Both the position numbers and the translations under genes were made by a program. Below are positions 18,004 to 28,997 of a DNA stretch of 64,000 nucleotides, in pieces. Each line of letters begins with the position of its first letter. The first letter of the stretch is position 1. The notes beneath the pieces are model-generated. The model did not search any database and was not told the origin of the DNA. It saw only the letters and a list, made by a program, of their open reading frames with translations. This stretch comes from JAODBQ01 sp047602055 (GTDB lineage Bacteria; Actinomycetota; Acidimicrobiia; Acidimicrobiales; Ilumatobacteraceae), in contig JASGIG010000001.1 of NCBI GenBank assembly GCA_047602055.1, positions 2,728,001 through 2,792,000 on the forward strand, given 5' to 3'.

Positions 18004-19497
18004 TCATCCGAGGAGCGCCTGGATGTAGGCGGCGGGATGCAGCAGGTCGCTGGCGGCGCGGTCGCACAGCCGCAGCAGCGGCCCGGCGGCGACGGCGAGG
18101 GCGATGCCGCCGAGCAGCAGCAGCACCGTCGGCACGACCATCAGCGGCGGCCCGCCAGCACGTCCGGCGCGGGTGGCCACCAGCCCGTCGCGCTGCGGGG
18201 CGACGCCGCCCCAGAACACGGCGATCCAGATCTTCATCACCGACAGCAGCGTCAGCAGGCTGGCGACGAGGCTGAGGGCGATGATCACGTAGCGCCCCTG
18301 GCCGAAGCCGGCGTCGATCAAAGCGAACTTGGCGACGAACCCCGACAGCGGCGGCACCCCGGCCAGCCCCAGCGCGGGCACGATGAACATCACCGCGAGC
18401 GCCGGCGCGCTGCGCACCATGTTGCCGAGCGACCCCATCTGCGTCGTCCCGCCGACGTGCTCGATCAGGCCGGCGACGAGGAACAGCGTCGTCATCGCCA
18501 GGATGTGGTGAACCGCGTAGTAGATCGCCGCCGACAGCCCGGCGACGCTGAAGAACGCCAGGCCCATCACCATGAAGCCGATGTGGCTGACGATGTTGAA
18601 CGACAGGATGCGCTTGATGTCGTCCTGGGCGATGGCCCCGAGGATGCCGAGGACCATCGTCAGCCCGGCGGCGCACAGCAGCAGCGTCACCGGCCGGCTG
18701 CCCTCCGGGAAGAACAGCGTCTGGCTGCGCAGCAGCGCGTACACCCCGACCTTGGTGAGCAGCCCGGCGAACACCGCCGTCACCGGCGACGGGGCGACGG
18801 GGTAGCTGTCGGGCAGCCAGGAGCCGAGCGGGAACAGCGCGGCCTTGACGCCGAACACGACGACGAGCAGGACGGCGAACGCCTGGCGCACGCCGGCCGG
18901 CAGCGCACCGATCTTGCCGGCGAGGTCGGCCATGTTGACGGTGCCGGTCGCCGCGTACAGCAGTGCCAGCGCGGTGATGAACAGCGAGGAGGCGACGAGG
19001 CTGATGACGACGTAGGTGGTGCCCGAGCGCAGCTGTTCTCGTGAACCCCCCAGTGTCAGCAGCACGTAGCTGGCGGTGAGCATCACCTCGAAGCAGACGA
19101 ACAGGTTGAACAGGTCGCCGGCGACGAACGAGCCGGCGACGCCGGCGGCGAGCAGCAGGTAGATGGACTGGAAGCCGACGTGGTGTCGTTCCGCGCCGGG
19201 CTGGCCGATCGTGTAGACGAGGACGGCGAGCAGCATCACCTCGGCGACGCACAGCATGATCCCGGACAGGCGGTCGACGACGAGCGTGATGCCGACCGGC
19301 CCGGCCCAGCCGCCGGCGTGGACGACGAGCGGGCCGTCGCGGTCGGCGCCGACGAGCAGCACGATCGAGATGACCGTCGTCGCGGTGAGGATCCCGAGCC
19401 CGACGACGCGCTGCGCGGCGCGCCACTTGCCGAGCAGGATCGACACCCCGGCGCCGAGGATCGGCAGCACCATGGGCAGCGGGACGAGGGCGTTCAT
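18004..19497 (-). CDS. mrpD: Mrp Na+/H+ antiporter subunit D
   Basis: 497 residues, about 14 helices, homologous to NADH dehydrogenase subunits ND2/4/5. The conserved ion-channel segment GVKAALFPLGSWLPDSYPVAPSPVTAVFAG near residues 218-247 carries the key Lys. A second Lys lies in DDIKRILSFNIVSHIGFM near 305. ATG overlaps the mrpC stop by 4 bp. Proton/sodium-translocating core subunit. Confidence 0.94.
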   Translation of the reverse strand: MNALVPLPMVLPILGAGVSILLGKWRAAQRVVGLGILTATTVISIVLLVGADRDGPLVVHAGGWAGPVGITLVVDRLSGIMLCVAEVMLLAVLVYTIGQPGAERHHVGFQSIYLLLAAGVAGSFVAGDLFNLFVCFEVMLTASYVLLTLGGSREQLRSGTTYVVISLVASSLFITALALLYAATGTVNMADLAGKIGALPAGVRQAFAVLLVVVFGVKAALFPLGSWLPDSYPVAPSPVTAVFAGLLTKVGVYALLRSQTLFFPEGSRPVTLLLCAAGLTMVLGILGAIAQDDIKRILSFNIVSHIGFMVMGLAFFSVAGLSAAIYYAVHHILAMTTLFLVAGLIEHVGGTTQMGSLGNMVRSAPALAVMFIVPALGLAGVPPLSGFVAKFALIDAGFGQGRYVIIALSLVASLLTLLSVMKIWIAVFWGGVAPQRDGLVATRAGRAGGPPLMVVPTVLLLLGGIALAVAAGPLLRLCDRAASDLLHPAAYIQALLG

Positions 19498-19937
19498 GCC
19501 GTCGCCTCGTCGTCGGCTTGTTCCTCTTGCTCCTCACGGCGTTCCTCGGCGACGTCGCGCTCGTCGTCGACCTCCTGGTCGCGCCAGCCGCCGCTGGCGA
19601 CGGCGCGGTCGGTGAGGTCGTCGGGGACGTCGTCGTCGTGGTCGAGCAGCCAACTGCGATAGGCCATCGCCAGCAGCAGCGCGGTGACGCCGAACGTGAT
19701 GACGATCGTCGTCAGCGCCATCGCCTGCGGGAGCGGGTCGGCGTAGCGGTCCGGGTCGACGGGGCCGTCGCCGAGCAGCGGCGCCAGCCCGTTGCGGCCG
19801 GAGGCGAGCAACAGCACGTTGGCGCCATGGCTGATCAAGGCCAGGCCGATGATGATCCGGCTGAGCTTGCGCTGCAGGACGAGATACGTGCCGACGCCGA
19901 ACAGCACGGCGGCACCGAGGGCGAGGACGACGGTCAC
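19494..19937 (-). CDS. mrpC: Mrp Na+/H+ antiporter subunit C
   Basis: 147 residues, NuoK-like: three helices with LQRKLSRIIIGLALISHGANVLLL near residues 22-45 and PLPQAMALTTIVITFGVTALLL near 88. A charged C-terminal tail of about 35 residues (Asp/Glu-rich) extends beyond the usual length. Confidence 0.93.
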   Translation of the reverse strand: MTVVLALGAAVLFGVGTYLVLQRKLSRIIIGLALISHGANVLLLASGRNGLAPLLGDGPVDPDRYADPLPQAMALTTIVITFGVTALLLAMAYRSWLLDHDDDVPDDLTDRAVASGGWRDQEVDDERDVAEERREEQEEQADDEATA

Positions 19938-20025
19938 GAGTTCGCCTCGTGGCTGGTCGGCCGGGTGACCGCTCGGGAGCCGGGCGGCGATGGGGTTCGG
20001 GGGCGCAGCCCCCGGGTGTGCACGG
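19938..20025. repeat. GC-rich repeat family B, copy 2
   Basis: Between mrpB and mrpC. Palindrome GGGGGC-GCA-GCCCCC style core (19999-20013) followed by CGGGTGTGCACGGTCACGAG, a tail also seen in shortened form at 63063-63082 (GAGTGTCGACGGTCATGG). Confidence 0.6.
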
Positions 20026-20555
20026 TCACGAGGTGGACTCCTGCTCGCGCTGCTCGCGGGCGTCGCGCTCGGCGCGGGCGACGAGGTCGGCGGCGGTCGC
20101 CTGCTCGTCGGCGAACGCCTCGAAGACCATGAACACCAGGCCGACGACGGCGAAGTAGACGCCGATGTCGAACGCCAGCGTGGTCGACGGGCGCAGGTGG
20201 CCGAGCGCGGGAAGGTCGAGGTCCCAGGCGAGCGCGGTCATCACCGGCTCGCCGCGCAACAGCGGGAGCAGCGCGGTGGCCGCGGCGATGGCGACGCCGG
20301 CGCCGAGGATCGTCCACGGTTGGAAGCGGCTGATGCCGCGGACCGCGTCGATGCCGCCGGCGAGGTAGCGCAAGGTGATCGCCGAGCCGGCGACGAGGCC
20401 GCCGACGAAGCCGCCGCCGGGCTGGTTGTGGCCCGAGAACAGGAGGTAGATCGAACCGACGAGCGCGGCGTGGAACAGCAGCCGGGCGCTCTGCTCGAGG
20501 AACGGCATCGGCCGCCGCCAGCCGTCGCCGGGTGGCGGTGCCGGGTCGATCGTGC

Positions 20556-20559
<4 letters not shown>
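20026..20559 (-). CDS. mrpB: Mrp Na+/H+ antiporter subunit B
   Basis: 177 residues with four helices. FSGHNQPGGGFVGGLVAGSAI near residue 42 is the MnhB/PhaB signature. ATG overlaps the mrpA stop by 4 bp. The C-terminal 35 residues are a charged helix ending EQREQESTS. Confidence 0.93.
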
Positions 20560-22901
<2,342 letters not shown>

Positions 22902-23011
22902 GGCGAGCAACCTCGCAGACCCACCGATCCCGCGACGAGCGCGGCGGATCGGTCACGAAGCGTCATGCGTGCGATCGATTCTAGCCGTCGTCGGGATGCC
23001 CGGGCGTCGAT

Positions 23012-23116
23012 GCGATTCGAGATGTGCGCAGCGGCTCGGCACATCTCGAATCGCCTGACGCCCGTGGTCGGGCGCGATGTGAGATGTGCGCACGGGGACG
23101 GCGCATCTCGAATCGC
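23012..23116. repeat. pair of 43-bp palindromes (family A, copies 3 and 4)
   Basis: Copy 3 is 23012-23054 and copy 4 is 23074-23116, with a 19-bp spacer. As at 1475-1579, the second member has GATGTGAG instead of GATTCGAG in its left arm, so the two pairs share order as well as geometry. It lies between hrpB and mrpA, both on the minus strand. Confidence 0.85.
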
Positions 23117-23132
23117 GATGCGATCCGGCGGT

Positions 23133-25616
23133 TCAGGGCTTGAGGCGGCGGGGCGGGGCGACGGTGGGGTCGAGCGGCCAGTGGTGCTTGGGGTAGCGAC
23201 CGGCCATCTCCTTGCGGACGTCGGCCCAGCTGCCGCGCCAGAAGCCGGGGAGGTCGGCGGTCACCTGGATCGGGCGGTCGGCGGGGGAGAGCAGCTCCAG
23301 CTTGACCGGGATGCCGCCGGCGGTCGGGTGCTCGGTCGTGCCGAACAGGTCCTGGACGCGCACGCGTGCCGTGGGCACGTCACCGGCGTAGTCGATCGGC
23401 ATGTCACGGCCGGCCGCCGTCGTCAACCGCGACGGCGCCAGCGACGCGAGCTCCACGGAGCGGTCCCAGCCGAGTTGCGACTCCAGCAGCATCGTCACGT
23501 CCAGGGCGCGCAGGTCGGCGGCGCCGGTCGCGCCGGCGAGGTACGGCGCCAGCCACTCGTCGAGCGTGGCGACGAGGGCGCGGTCGGACCAGTCCGGCCA
23601 ACCCTCGTCCGGCTGTCGGGCGCGCACGAACGCCACTCGGGCGCGCAGTGCCTGCGCGGCCGGCATCCAGTCGAGTGCGGCGAGGCGCGTCGCTCGCACT
23701 CGCTCGACGAGCGCGTCCACCGTCGCCGCACCGGGTGGCGCGCCACCGATCTCCTCGGACAGCAGCAGGCCGCCGAGGCGGACCTCGCGGCGCAGCACGA
23801 GGTCGTCGCGCTGGCGGTCCCACACGAGCGCCTCGCGCCGCTCGACCTGATCCGGCAGCGCGTCGATCAGCTCGTCGGCGTCGAGCGCCGCGCCGAGGCG
23901 GATGCGGGCGTTGTCGCGCTTGCCGTCGAGGTCGGCGGCGACGACGAAGCGGTCGTTCGCCAGCGGGTCGTCGGGCGCGGTGAACGCCCCGGTGCCGCTG
24001 CGCAGCTGGAAGCGGCCCGGCTGGCTGCGGCGCACGGCGATGCGGTCCGGGTAGGCAAGCGCGAGCAGCGCACCGGTGCGCTCGGCGCGCACGTCGTCGA
24101 CCTCGAAGCGGGCACCGGCGCGCCGGGCCAGATCGGTGGCGCGCTCGCGCACGCGGGCGACGTCGCGGCGGTCGGCGCGGTCGTGTGACTGCCCGGCGAC
24201 GACGCCGACGCGCACGGCGAGGTCGGCCGGCAGCTCGTCGGCGCGGCCGCGCAGCACGTCGCGCTCGTCGACGAGCACGGCGACGACGCACGCCAGCGAG
24301 CGCTCGTAGGTGCTGGAACCCTCGACCATCCGCGCCAGGCGCGGGTGCACCGGCAGGTCGAGCATCCGCCGGCCGCGCTCGGTCGGCCGGCCGTCGCCGT
24401 CGACCGCGCCGAGCATCGCCAGCAACTCGATGCTCTGGCGCAACGCCTTCGCCGGCGGCGGGTCGACGAACCGCAACCGCTCGACCGGCGTGCCCCACGC
24501 GGCCAGCTCCAGGGCGAGCCCGGCGAGGTCGACCTGGGTGATCTCGGCTTCGAGGTGGGCTCGGCGGGTGGTGTGGTCGAGCTTGCCCCACAACCGGTAG
24601 GCGACGCCGGGCTCCACCCGCCCGGCCCGGCCGGCACGCTGGTCCGCCGACGCTCGGCTCGTCGCCACCGTGGTCAGCCGGCTCATCCCGGTGCGGACGT
24701 CGAAGCGCGGCACGCGCGCCAGGCCGGCGTCGACGACGACGCGCACGCCGGGCACGGTCAGCGACGACTCGGCGATGTCGGTCGACAGCACGACCCGGCG
24801 GCGCCCGGGCGGCGACGGCGTCAGCGCCGCGTCTTGCTCGGCGGTCGAGAGCGCGCCGGCCAGCGGATGGACGTCGACGTCACCGCCGACGGTGTCGCGC
24901 AGCAGCGTCTCGACGCGGCGGATCTCGCCGATGCCGGGCAGGAACGCGAGCACGTCGCCGGTCTCCTCGCGCAGCGCCCGCCCGATCGTCGCGGCCATCG
25001 CCGCCTCGGTGCGCTCGTGCTTGGCCGGCGGCGCCCAGCGGATCTCGACGGGGTGCAGCCGGCCGTCGCTGGTGGCGACGAGCGGGTCGCGCAGCACCGC
25101 GGTGAGCCGGGCGACGTCCGGGGTCGCCGACATCGCCAGGATCCGCAGGTCGTCGCGCAGCTCGGCGCGGGCGTCGAGCGCCAGCGCCAGCCCGAGGTCG
25201 GTCGGCAGGTTGCGCTCGTGGACCTCGTCGAAGACGACGAGGCCGACGCCGTCGAGCGCCGGGTCGCGCTGCAACCGACGGGTCAGCACGCCCTCGGTGA
25301 CGACCTCGATCCGTGTCGCACGGCCGATCCTGCGCTCGTCGCGGGTCTGGAACCCGACCAGCCCGCCGACGTCCTCGCCGACGAGCGCAGCCATCCGCCG
25401 GGCCGCGGCGCGCGTCGCCAGCCGGCGCGGTTCGAGGACGACGATCGACCGGCCGCCGAGCCACGGCTCGTCGACGAGGCGCAGCGGCGCCGCCGTGGTC
25501 TTGCCGGCACCGGGCGGGGCGACGAGCAGGACGTCGCGGCCGGCGGCGAGGGCGGTGGCGACGTCGTCGAGGACCTCGACGACCGGCAGGTCGGTCAGCT
25601 CGGCGGGCAGTCGCAC
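23133..25616 (-). CDS. hrpB: ATP-dependent helicase HrpB (DEAH/RHA type)
   Basis: 827 residues, the usual size. Walker A APPGAGKTT near residue 34, DEVH box near 122, SAT in LAMSATPD near 160, then motifs STDIAESSLTVPGV and QRAGRAGR in the second RecA domain. The C-terminal HrpB domain ends near RYPKHHWPLDP, the family signature. GTG 25616 is preceded at 6 nt by CATGAT (leaderless). The cellular role of HrpB is not settled; the fold implies RNA or DNA unwinding. Confidence 0.93.
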   Translation of the reverse strand: MRLPAELTDLPVVEVLDDVATALAAGRDVLLVAPPGAGKTTAAPLRLVDEPWLGGRSIVVLEPRRLATRAAARRMAALVGEDVGGLVGFQTRDERRIGRATRIEVVTEGVLTRRLQRDPALDGVGLVVFDEVHERNLPTDLGLALALDARAELRDDLRILAMSATPDVARLTAVLRDPLVATSDGRLHPVEIRWAPPAKHERTEAAMAATIGRALREETGDVLAFLPGIGEIRRVETLLRDTVGGDVDVHPLAGALSTAEQDAALTPSPPGRRRVVLSTDIAESSLTVPGVRVVVDAGLARVPRFDVRTGMSRLTTVATSRASADQRAGRAGRVEPGVAYRLWGKLDHTTRRAHLEAEITQVDLAGLALELAAWGTPVERLRFVDPPPAKALRQSIELLAMLGAVDGDGRPTERGRRMLDLPVHPRLARMVEGSSTYERSLACVVAVLVDERDVLRGRADELPADLAVRVGVVAGQSHDRADRRDVARVRERATDLARRAGARFEVDDVRAERTGALLALAYPDRIAVRRSQPGRFQLRSGTGAFTAPDDPLANDRFVVAADLDGKRDNARIRLGAALDADELIDALPDQVERREALVWDRQRDDLVLRREVRLGGLLLSEEIGGAPPGAATVDALVERVRATRLAALDWMPAAQALRARVAFVRARQPDEGWPDWSDRALVATLDEWLAPYLAGATGAADLRALDVTMLLESQLGWDRSVELASLAPSRLTTAAGRDMPIDYAGDVPTARVRVQDLFGTTEHPTAGGIPVKLELLSPADRPIQVTADLPGFWRGSWADVRKEMAGRYPKHHWPLDPTVAPPRRLKP

Positions 25617-25628
25617 GCCGACATCATG

Positions 25629-25729
25629 GGCCTGTCACCGATTCGAGGCGCGGTGAGCGCCGAAGCGCAGCGGAGGCGGCGAGCAGGCCAGGCGCAGGGA
25701 GGGGCTTGGCCCCGACCGGAGCACGGACA
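25629..25729. repeat. GC-rich repeat family C, copy 2
   Basis: Shares GAGCGCCGAAGCGCAGCGG and GGCGGCGAGCA plus the end phrase GACCGGAGC with 9267-9377. Non-coding, between two minus-strand genes. Confidence 0.6.
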
Positions 25730-26221
25730 TCAGCTCCCGAGCGCGGGGGTGCCGTGGAACGGGCTCGGGTCGCCGGGGGCGACGAGGCTCGGCACGGACC
25801 ACGCCGTCGTCTCGGCGATGGTCTCGGCCACCTGGTGCCACTCGGTCGGGTTCCAACCCTCGGCGGCGGCCGGCACGGTGCCGTCGACCCGCAGGAACAC
25901 GAACGCCGGCAGCGTCGCCAGGCCGAGCCCTCTGACGAAGGCACGGCTCGGGTCGCAGAACACGAGGAACTCCTCGGCCAGCGGGCCGAGGAAGCGCTTG
26001 GCGTCGGCCGGGCCGCAGGTGACGACGAAGTTGACGCGCACGTCGGAGCCACGCAGCCCGGCGAGGATCCGTGCCGCCGGCTTGAGGATCCACGAGCTCT
26101 CGTTCGTGTACGGATCGAGGATCACGCTGGCCATGTGGAACGTGGTCAGCCGCTGCTCCACGGTGTAGGCCTCGCCGGCCAGGGTGACGAGCTCGATGTC
26201 GAGCGGGGGAGCGGTGGCCAC
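25730..26221 (-). CDS. thioredoxin-like fold protein without CxxC
   Basis: 163 residues from GTG 26221 (TACCGT at 26230-26235, minus strand, 8 nt upstream). The pattern VRVNFVVTCGPADAKRFLGPLAEEFLVFCDPSRAFVRGLGLATLPAFVFLRVDGTV follows the thioredoxin beta-alpha-beta plan with the cis-Pro in LPAFVF. Only isolated cysteines are present and no CxxC, so it is not a normal disulfide oxidoreductase. Function unknown. Confidence 0.7.
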   Translation of the reverse strand: MATAPPLDIELVTLAGEAYTVEQRLTTFHMASVILDPYTNESSWILKPAARILAGLRGSDVRVNFVVTCGPADAKRFLGPLAEEFLVFCDPSRAFVRGLGLATLPAFVFLRVDGTVPAAAEGWNPTEWHQVAETIAETTAWSVPSLVAPGDPSPFHGTPALGS

Positions 26222-26358
26222 GGCGGGCAACGGTAGCAAGCACGACCGAGGCCACCCAAGGATGGGAGCCGCCAGGTGGCGTCGGCCGCCCGTGCGAATC
26301 TGGGGCGAACGCTCGGCGGTGTGTATCGATCGGGCGGGGGTGAACGTGGGATGAGTTG

Positions 26359-26853
26359 ATGTCGGCAACGAGACGAGCACTGGACGTGTGCCCCGCAGCG
26401 GCGGCGTTCGCCGACTTCTACCGGGGCGAGGTCGACGGTCAGGTTCGCCGGGCCGCGCTGCTCGTCGGGTCGGCGGAGACGGCCAACGACGTGGTCCACG
26501 ACGCGTTCGTCGAGGTCTACCGGCGCTGGGACGACATCGCCGAACCCGGCCCGTACCTCAACCGTGCGGTGCTGAACCGGTGCCGCGACGTCGCCCGTCG
26601 CAAGCGTCGCCACGAGCGGCTCCTGCCGCGGCTCGTCGCCGTCGACGGGATCGCGCTGCAACCGGACTCGATCGCCGACGCGCTCGACGTCCTGCCGTTC
26701 AACCAGCGCGCCGTGATCGTCCTGCGGTTCTACGTCGGGATGACCAACGTGGAGATCGCCCAGGTCCTGCGCTGCCCACCCGGCTCGGTCGGTCCATGGA
26801 TCGACCGAGCCCTCAAGCACCTCCGAAAGGCGTTGTCATGGCCCACCAGCTGA
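26359..26853 (+). CDS. ECF sigma factor (SigE-like, actinobacterial)
   Basis: 164 residues. Region 2 (FADFYRGEVDGQVRRAALLVGS..TANDVVHDAFVEVYRRWD) and region 4 (ALDVLPFNQRAVIVLRFYVGMTNVEIAQVLRCPPGSVGPWIDRALKHLRK) are both present. It overlaps the following membrane-protein gene by 16 bp, the usual arrangement with an anti-sigma factor. Confidence 0.88.
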   Translation: MSATRRALDVCPAAAAFADFYRGEVDGQVRRAALLVGSAETANDVVHDAFVEVYRRWDDIAEPGPYLNRAVLNRCRDVARRKRRHERLLPRLVAVDGIALQPDSIADALDVLPFNQRAVIVLRFYVGMTNVEIAQVLRCPPGSVGPWIDRALKHLRKALSWPTS

Positions 26854-27446
26854 CCGACTACCTCGACCGCGAGGCCGCCCGCGTCCGGGTGGACGACACC
26901 CTCGACGAGATCGAATCTGGCGTGTCCCACGTGGCTGTCGTCGACGTCCGCAGCGAACGGCCCCGGCGCGGTCTCGCCTTCGCCGGCGCCGCCGCAGCCG
27001 TCGGCCTGCTCGCGTTCGTCGGCGTGGCGCGGTCGGGATCGTCGCCGGCGATACCGGGGGCGGCCGCCGACGAGCCGGCGCCGGTGACGGCGATCGTCGA
27101 GGTGCCCGTGACGACCACGACGCTGCCGCCGCAGCTCTTCCCGCTGCCGGTCGGGGCGACGATGCAGGGCTTGGTCCCGATGTGCACCACGACCGACGGC
27201 GTGGAGTTCGACTGCGCCGTCGAGGACTACCGCCGCGCCGGGGGGTACGACGACCACGGGATCGACCACACCGGCGAGGTGCAAGCCGTCATCAGCGAGG
27301 ACTCGATCGTCAGCGGCGGCTGCCGCAGCACCTCGGCCGACGGCTCGACCTGGCACTGCGCGCTCGGCCAGCGCTCCGTCGAGCTGGAGATGATCGGCGC
27401 CGGCTTCCTCGGCGAACACGCACCCCCGGGCTACACCGCCGGCTGA
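26838..27446 (+). CDS. single-pass membrane protein, putative anti-sigma partner
   Basis: 202 residues. A 45-residue acidic N-terminal part, one hydrophobic segment (LAFAGAAAAVGLLAFVGVA, near 46-64), a Pro/Thr-rich linker (VTTTTLPPQ) and an extracytoplasmic domain with five cysteines (MCTTTDGVEFDCA, GGCRS, WHCALG). No zinc anti-sigma motif HxxxCxxC. The position after the ECF sigma gene suggests it holds the sigma factor at the membrane; this is inference from context. Confidence 0.65.
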   Translation: MAHQLTDYLDREAARVRVDDTLDEIESGVSHVAVVDVRSERPRRGLAFAGAAAAVGLLAFVGVARSGSSPAIPGAAADEPAPVTAIVEVPVTTTTLPPQLFPLPVGATMQGLVPMCTTTDGVEFDCAVEDYRRAGGYDDHGIDHTGEVQAVISEDSIVSGGCRSTSADGSTWHCALGQRSVELEMIGAGFLGEHAPPGYTAG

Positions 27447-27635
27447 CCACGGTGGGCCTGAGCCGAGCTCAGGCGGACGGCCGAACGACCGCCAGGGAGC
27501 CGGACGTCGATGTGGCGCATCGGGCAGGCCCGCAGGCGCCCTTGGGGGCGCAGCCCCCGGCATGGGCGGCTGACGACGCGCGGCGATCGCAGCGCAGCCG
27601 TGAGACCTGGGCGGCGCTGCCAGTAGGTTCGTCGC
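27447..27635. repeat. GC-rich repeat family B, copy 3, and promoter of the next gene
   Basis: 27472-27575 carries the blocks GGACGGCCGAACGACCGCCAG, GAGCCGGACGTCGATG and GGGGGCGCAGCCCCC (27544-27558), in the same order as 31314-31395. At the right end TAGGTT (27624-27629) lies 6 nt before GTG 27636, with TGAGAC (27601-27606) 17 bp further up. Confidence 0.65.
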
Positions 27636-28448
27636 GTGCATCCGATCGAGCGGCTCCGGTACGTCGCCCGCTCGCACGGGGGCGATCAGCGGCTGCTGGT
27701 GCGGGAGACGGCGGGCGCGCTGCGCGGGCTTGGGCTCGACCCGGCGGGGATCGTCGTCGCCTGCCGGCGGATCGTCGAGCGCCACCCGACGTCCGGGCCG
27801 CTGTGGTGGCTGTGCTCGTCGGTCGTCGCCGCCCCGTCACCGTTCGAGGCGGCCAGCCGGCTGGCCGACCTGATCGAGGACGACCCCACGCCGGAGATCC
27901 TGATCGACGCCCTTCCGCCGGAGGCCACCGTCACGGTGCTCGGCTGGCCGGACCTCGCCGGTGAGGCGCTGATCCGCCGCGGCGACTCGCTGGTGCTGAC
28001 CGTCGACGTCGCCGGCGAGGGCATGTCGTTCGCCCGCCGGCTGGAGCGCAACGACATTGAGGCCGAGGTCGTCGACCCGGCCGGGATCGGCGCGGCCGTG
28101 CTGGCCAGCGATGCGGTGCTGATCGAGGCGCTGGCGTGCACGCCGAGCCAGGCGCTCGCCGTGCAGGGCTCGCTCGCCGCGGCGTCGGTCGCCTACGCGG
28201 CCGAGATCCCCGTGTGGCTGGTGGCCGGCCGGGGGCGGTGCCTGCCGGAGCAGACGTTCGACGTGGTCGTCGAGCGGGCCGCGGCGAGCGCCGAGGTGCC
28301 GTGGCGCGCCGAGACGGAGCCGTTGCCGCTCGGCCTGTGCTCCGACGTCGTGCGCGACGCGGGCCGCGTCGACCGTGGCACGTCGGCGAGCGTGCTCGTC
28401 CCGGAGTGCCCGGTGGCCCCGGAACTGCTGCGGCCGAGCCCGATGTAG
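27636..28448 (+). CDS. conserved protein, eIF-2B/ribose isomerase-like fold
   Basis: 270 residues from a leaderless GTG. The N-terminal helices (RLRYVARSHGGDQRLLVRETAGALRGL) and Rossmann-like half (VTVLGWPDLAGEALIRRGDSLVLTVD, SDAVLIEALACTPSQALAVQGSLAAASVAYAAEIPVWLVAG) resemble initiation-factor-2B alpha / methylthioribose-phosphate isomerase proteins. The catalytic residues of the isomerase are not evident, so I give no reaction. Similar proteins occur in related actinobacteria as unknowns. Confidence 0.6.
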   Translation: MHPIERLRYVARSHGGDQRLLVRETAGALRGLGLDPAGIVVACRRIVERHPTSGPLWWLCSSVVAAPSPFEAASRLADLIEDDPTPEILIDALPPEATVTVLGWPDLAGEALIRRGDSLVLTVDVAGEGMSFARRLERNDIEAEVVDPAGIGAAVLASDAVLIEALACTPSQALAVQGSLAAASVAYAAEIPVWLVAGRGRCLPEQTFDVVVERAAASAEVPWRAETEPLPLGLCSDVVRDAGRVDRGTSASVLVPECPVAPELLRPSPM

Positions 28449-28475
28449 GAGCGCACGCGCCGCTACGTTCGGTCC

Positions 28476-28943
28476 ATGGCCAGCCGCCGCTCGCAGATCA
28501 CGATGTCCGACGACGAGATCCAGGCCTACCTGGCCGGGCAGAAGATCCTCAACGTCGCCACGATCGGCCCGACGGGCCACCCGCACGTCGTGGCGATGTG
28601 GTACGAGGTGATCGACGGCAAGCCGACGTTCTGGACGTTCGCCAAGAGCCAGAAGATCGCCAACCTGCGCCGTGACTCGAAGATGACCGGGCTCGTCGAG
28701 AGCGGTGAGTCGTACAACGAGCTGCGCGGCGTCGAGCTGGTCGGCAGGGGCCGGATCGTCGACGACGAGGCGAAGATCCTCGAGATCGGCAAGGCCGTCG
28801 CCGTCAAGTACAACGGCCCGAACGCGATCAGCGAGGCCGCGCTGCCGTTCATCGAAGCCCAGGCCCGCAAGCGCCTCGGCGTCGTCTTCGAGGTCGAGCG
28901 CGCCGTCAGCTGGGACCACACCAAGCTCGGCGGCACCTACTGA
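28476..28943 (+). CDS. PPOX-class (pyridoxamine 5'-phosphate oxidase fold) protein
   Basis: 155 residues, split-barrel flavin-binding fold: ILNVATIGPTGHPHVVAMWYEVIDGKPTFWTFAKSQKIANLRRD, then ELRGVELVGRGRIVDD. In actinobacteria such proteins bind F420 or FMN. TACGTT (28464-28469) is 6 nt before the ATG, so probably leaderless. Substrate unknown. Confidence 0.8.
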   Translation: MASRRSQITMSDDEIQAYLAGQKILNVATIGPTGHPHVVAMWYEVIDGKPTFWTFAKSQKIANLRRDSKMTGLVESGESYNELRGVELVGRGRIVDDEAKILEIGKAVAVKYNGPNAISEAALPFIEAQARKRLGVVFEVERAVSWDHTKLGGTY

Positions 28944-28946
28944 CGC

Positions 28947-28993
28947 ATGCACCGGATCTGCTCGGAAGTGAGCCAGATCAGTGCACGCGTCGA
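28947..28993. terminator. imperfect hairpin between convergent genes
   Basis: GCATGCAC-cg-GATCTG and CAGATC-a-GTGCACGC flank a 12-nt loop, between the PPOX gene and the MocR remnant. Confidence 0.45.
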
Positions 28994-28997
28994 CACC

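Noticed and set aside
23404..24591. Arg/Ala-rich frames opposite or alternative to hrpB.
   Set aside because: hrpB is complete in its own frame with all helicase motifs; the others are shadows.
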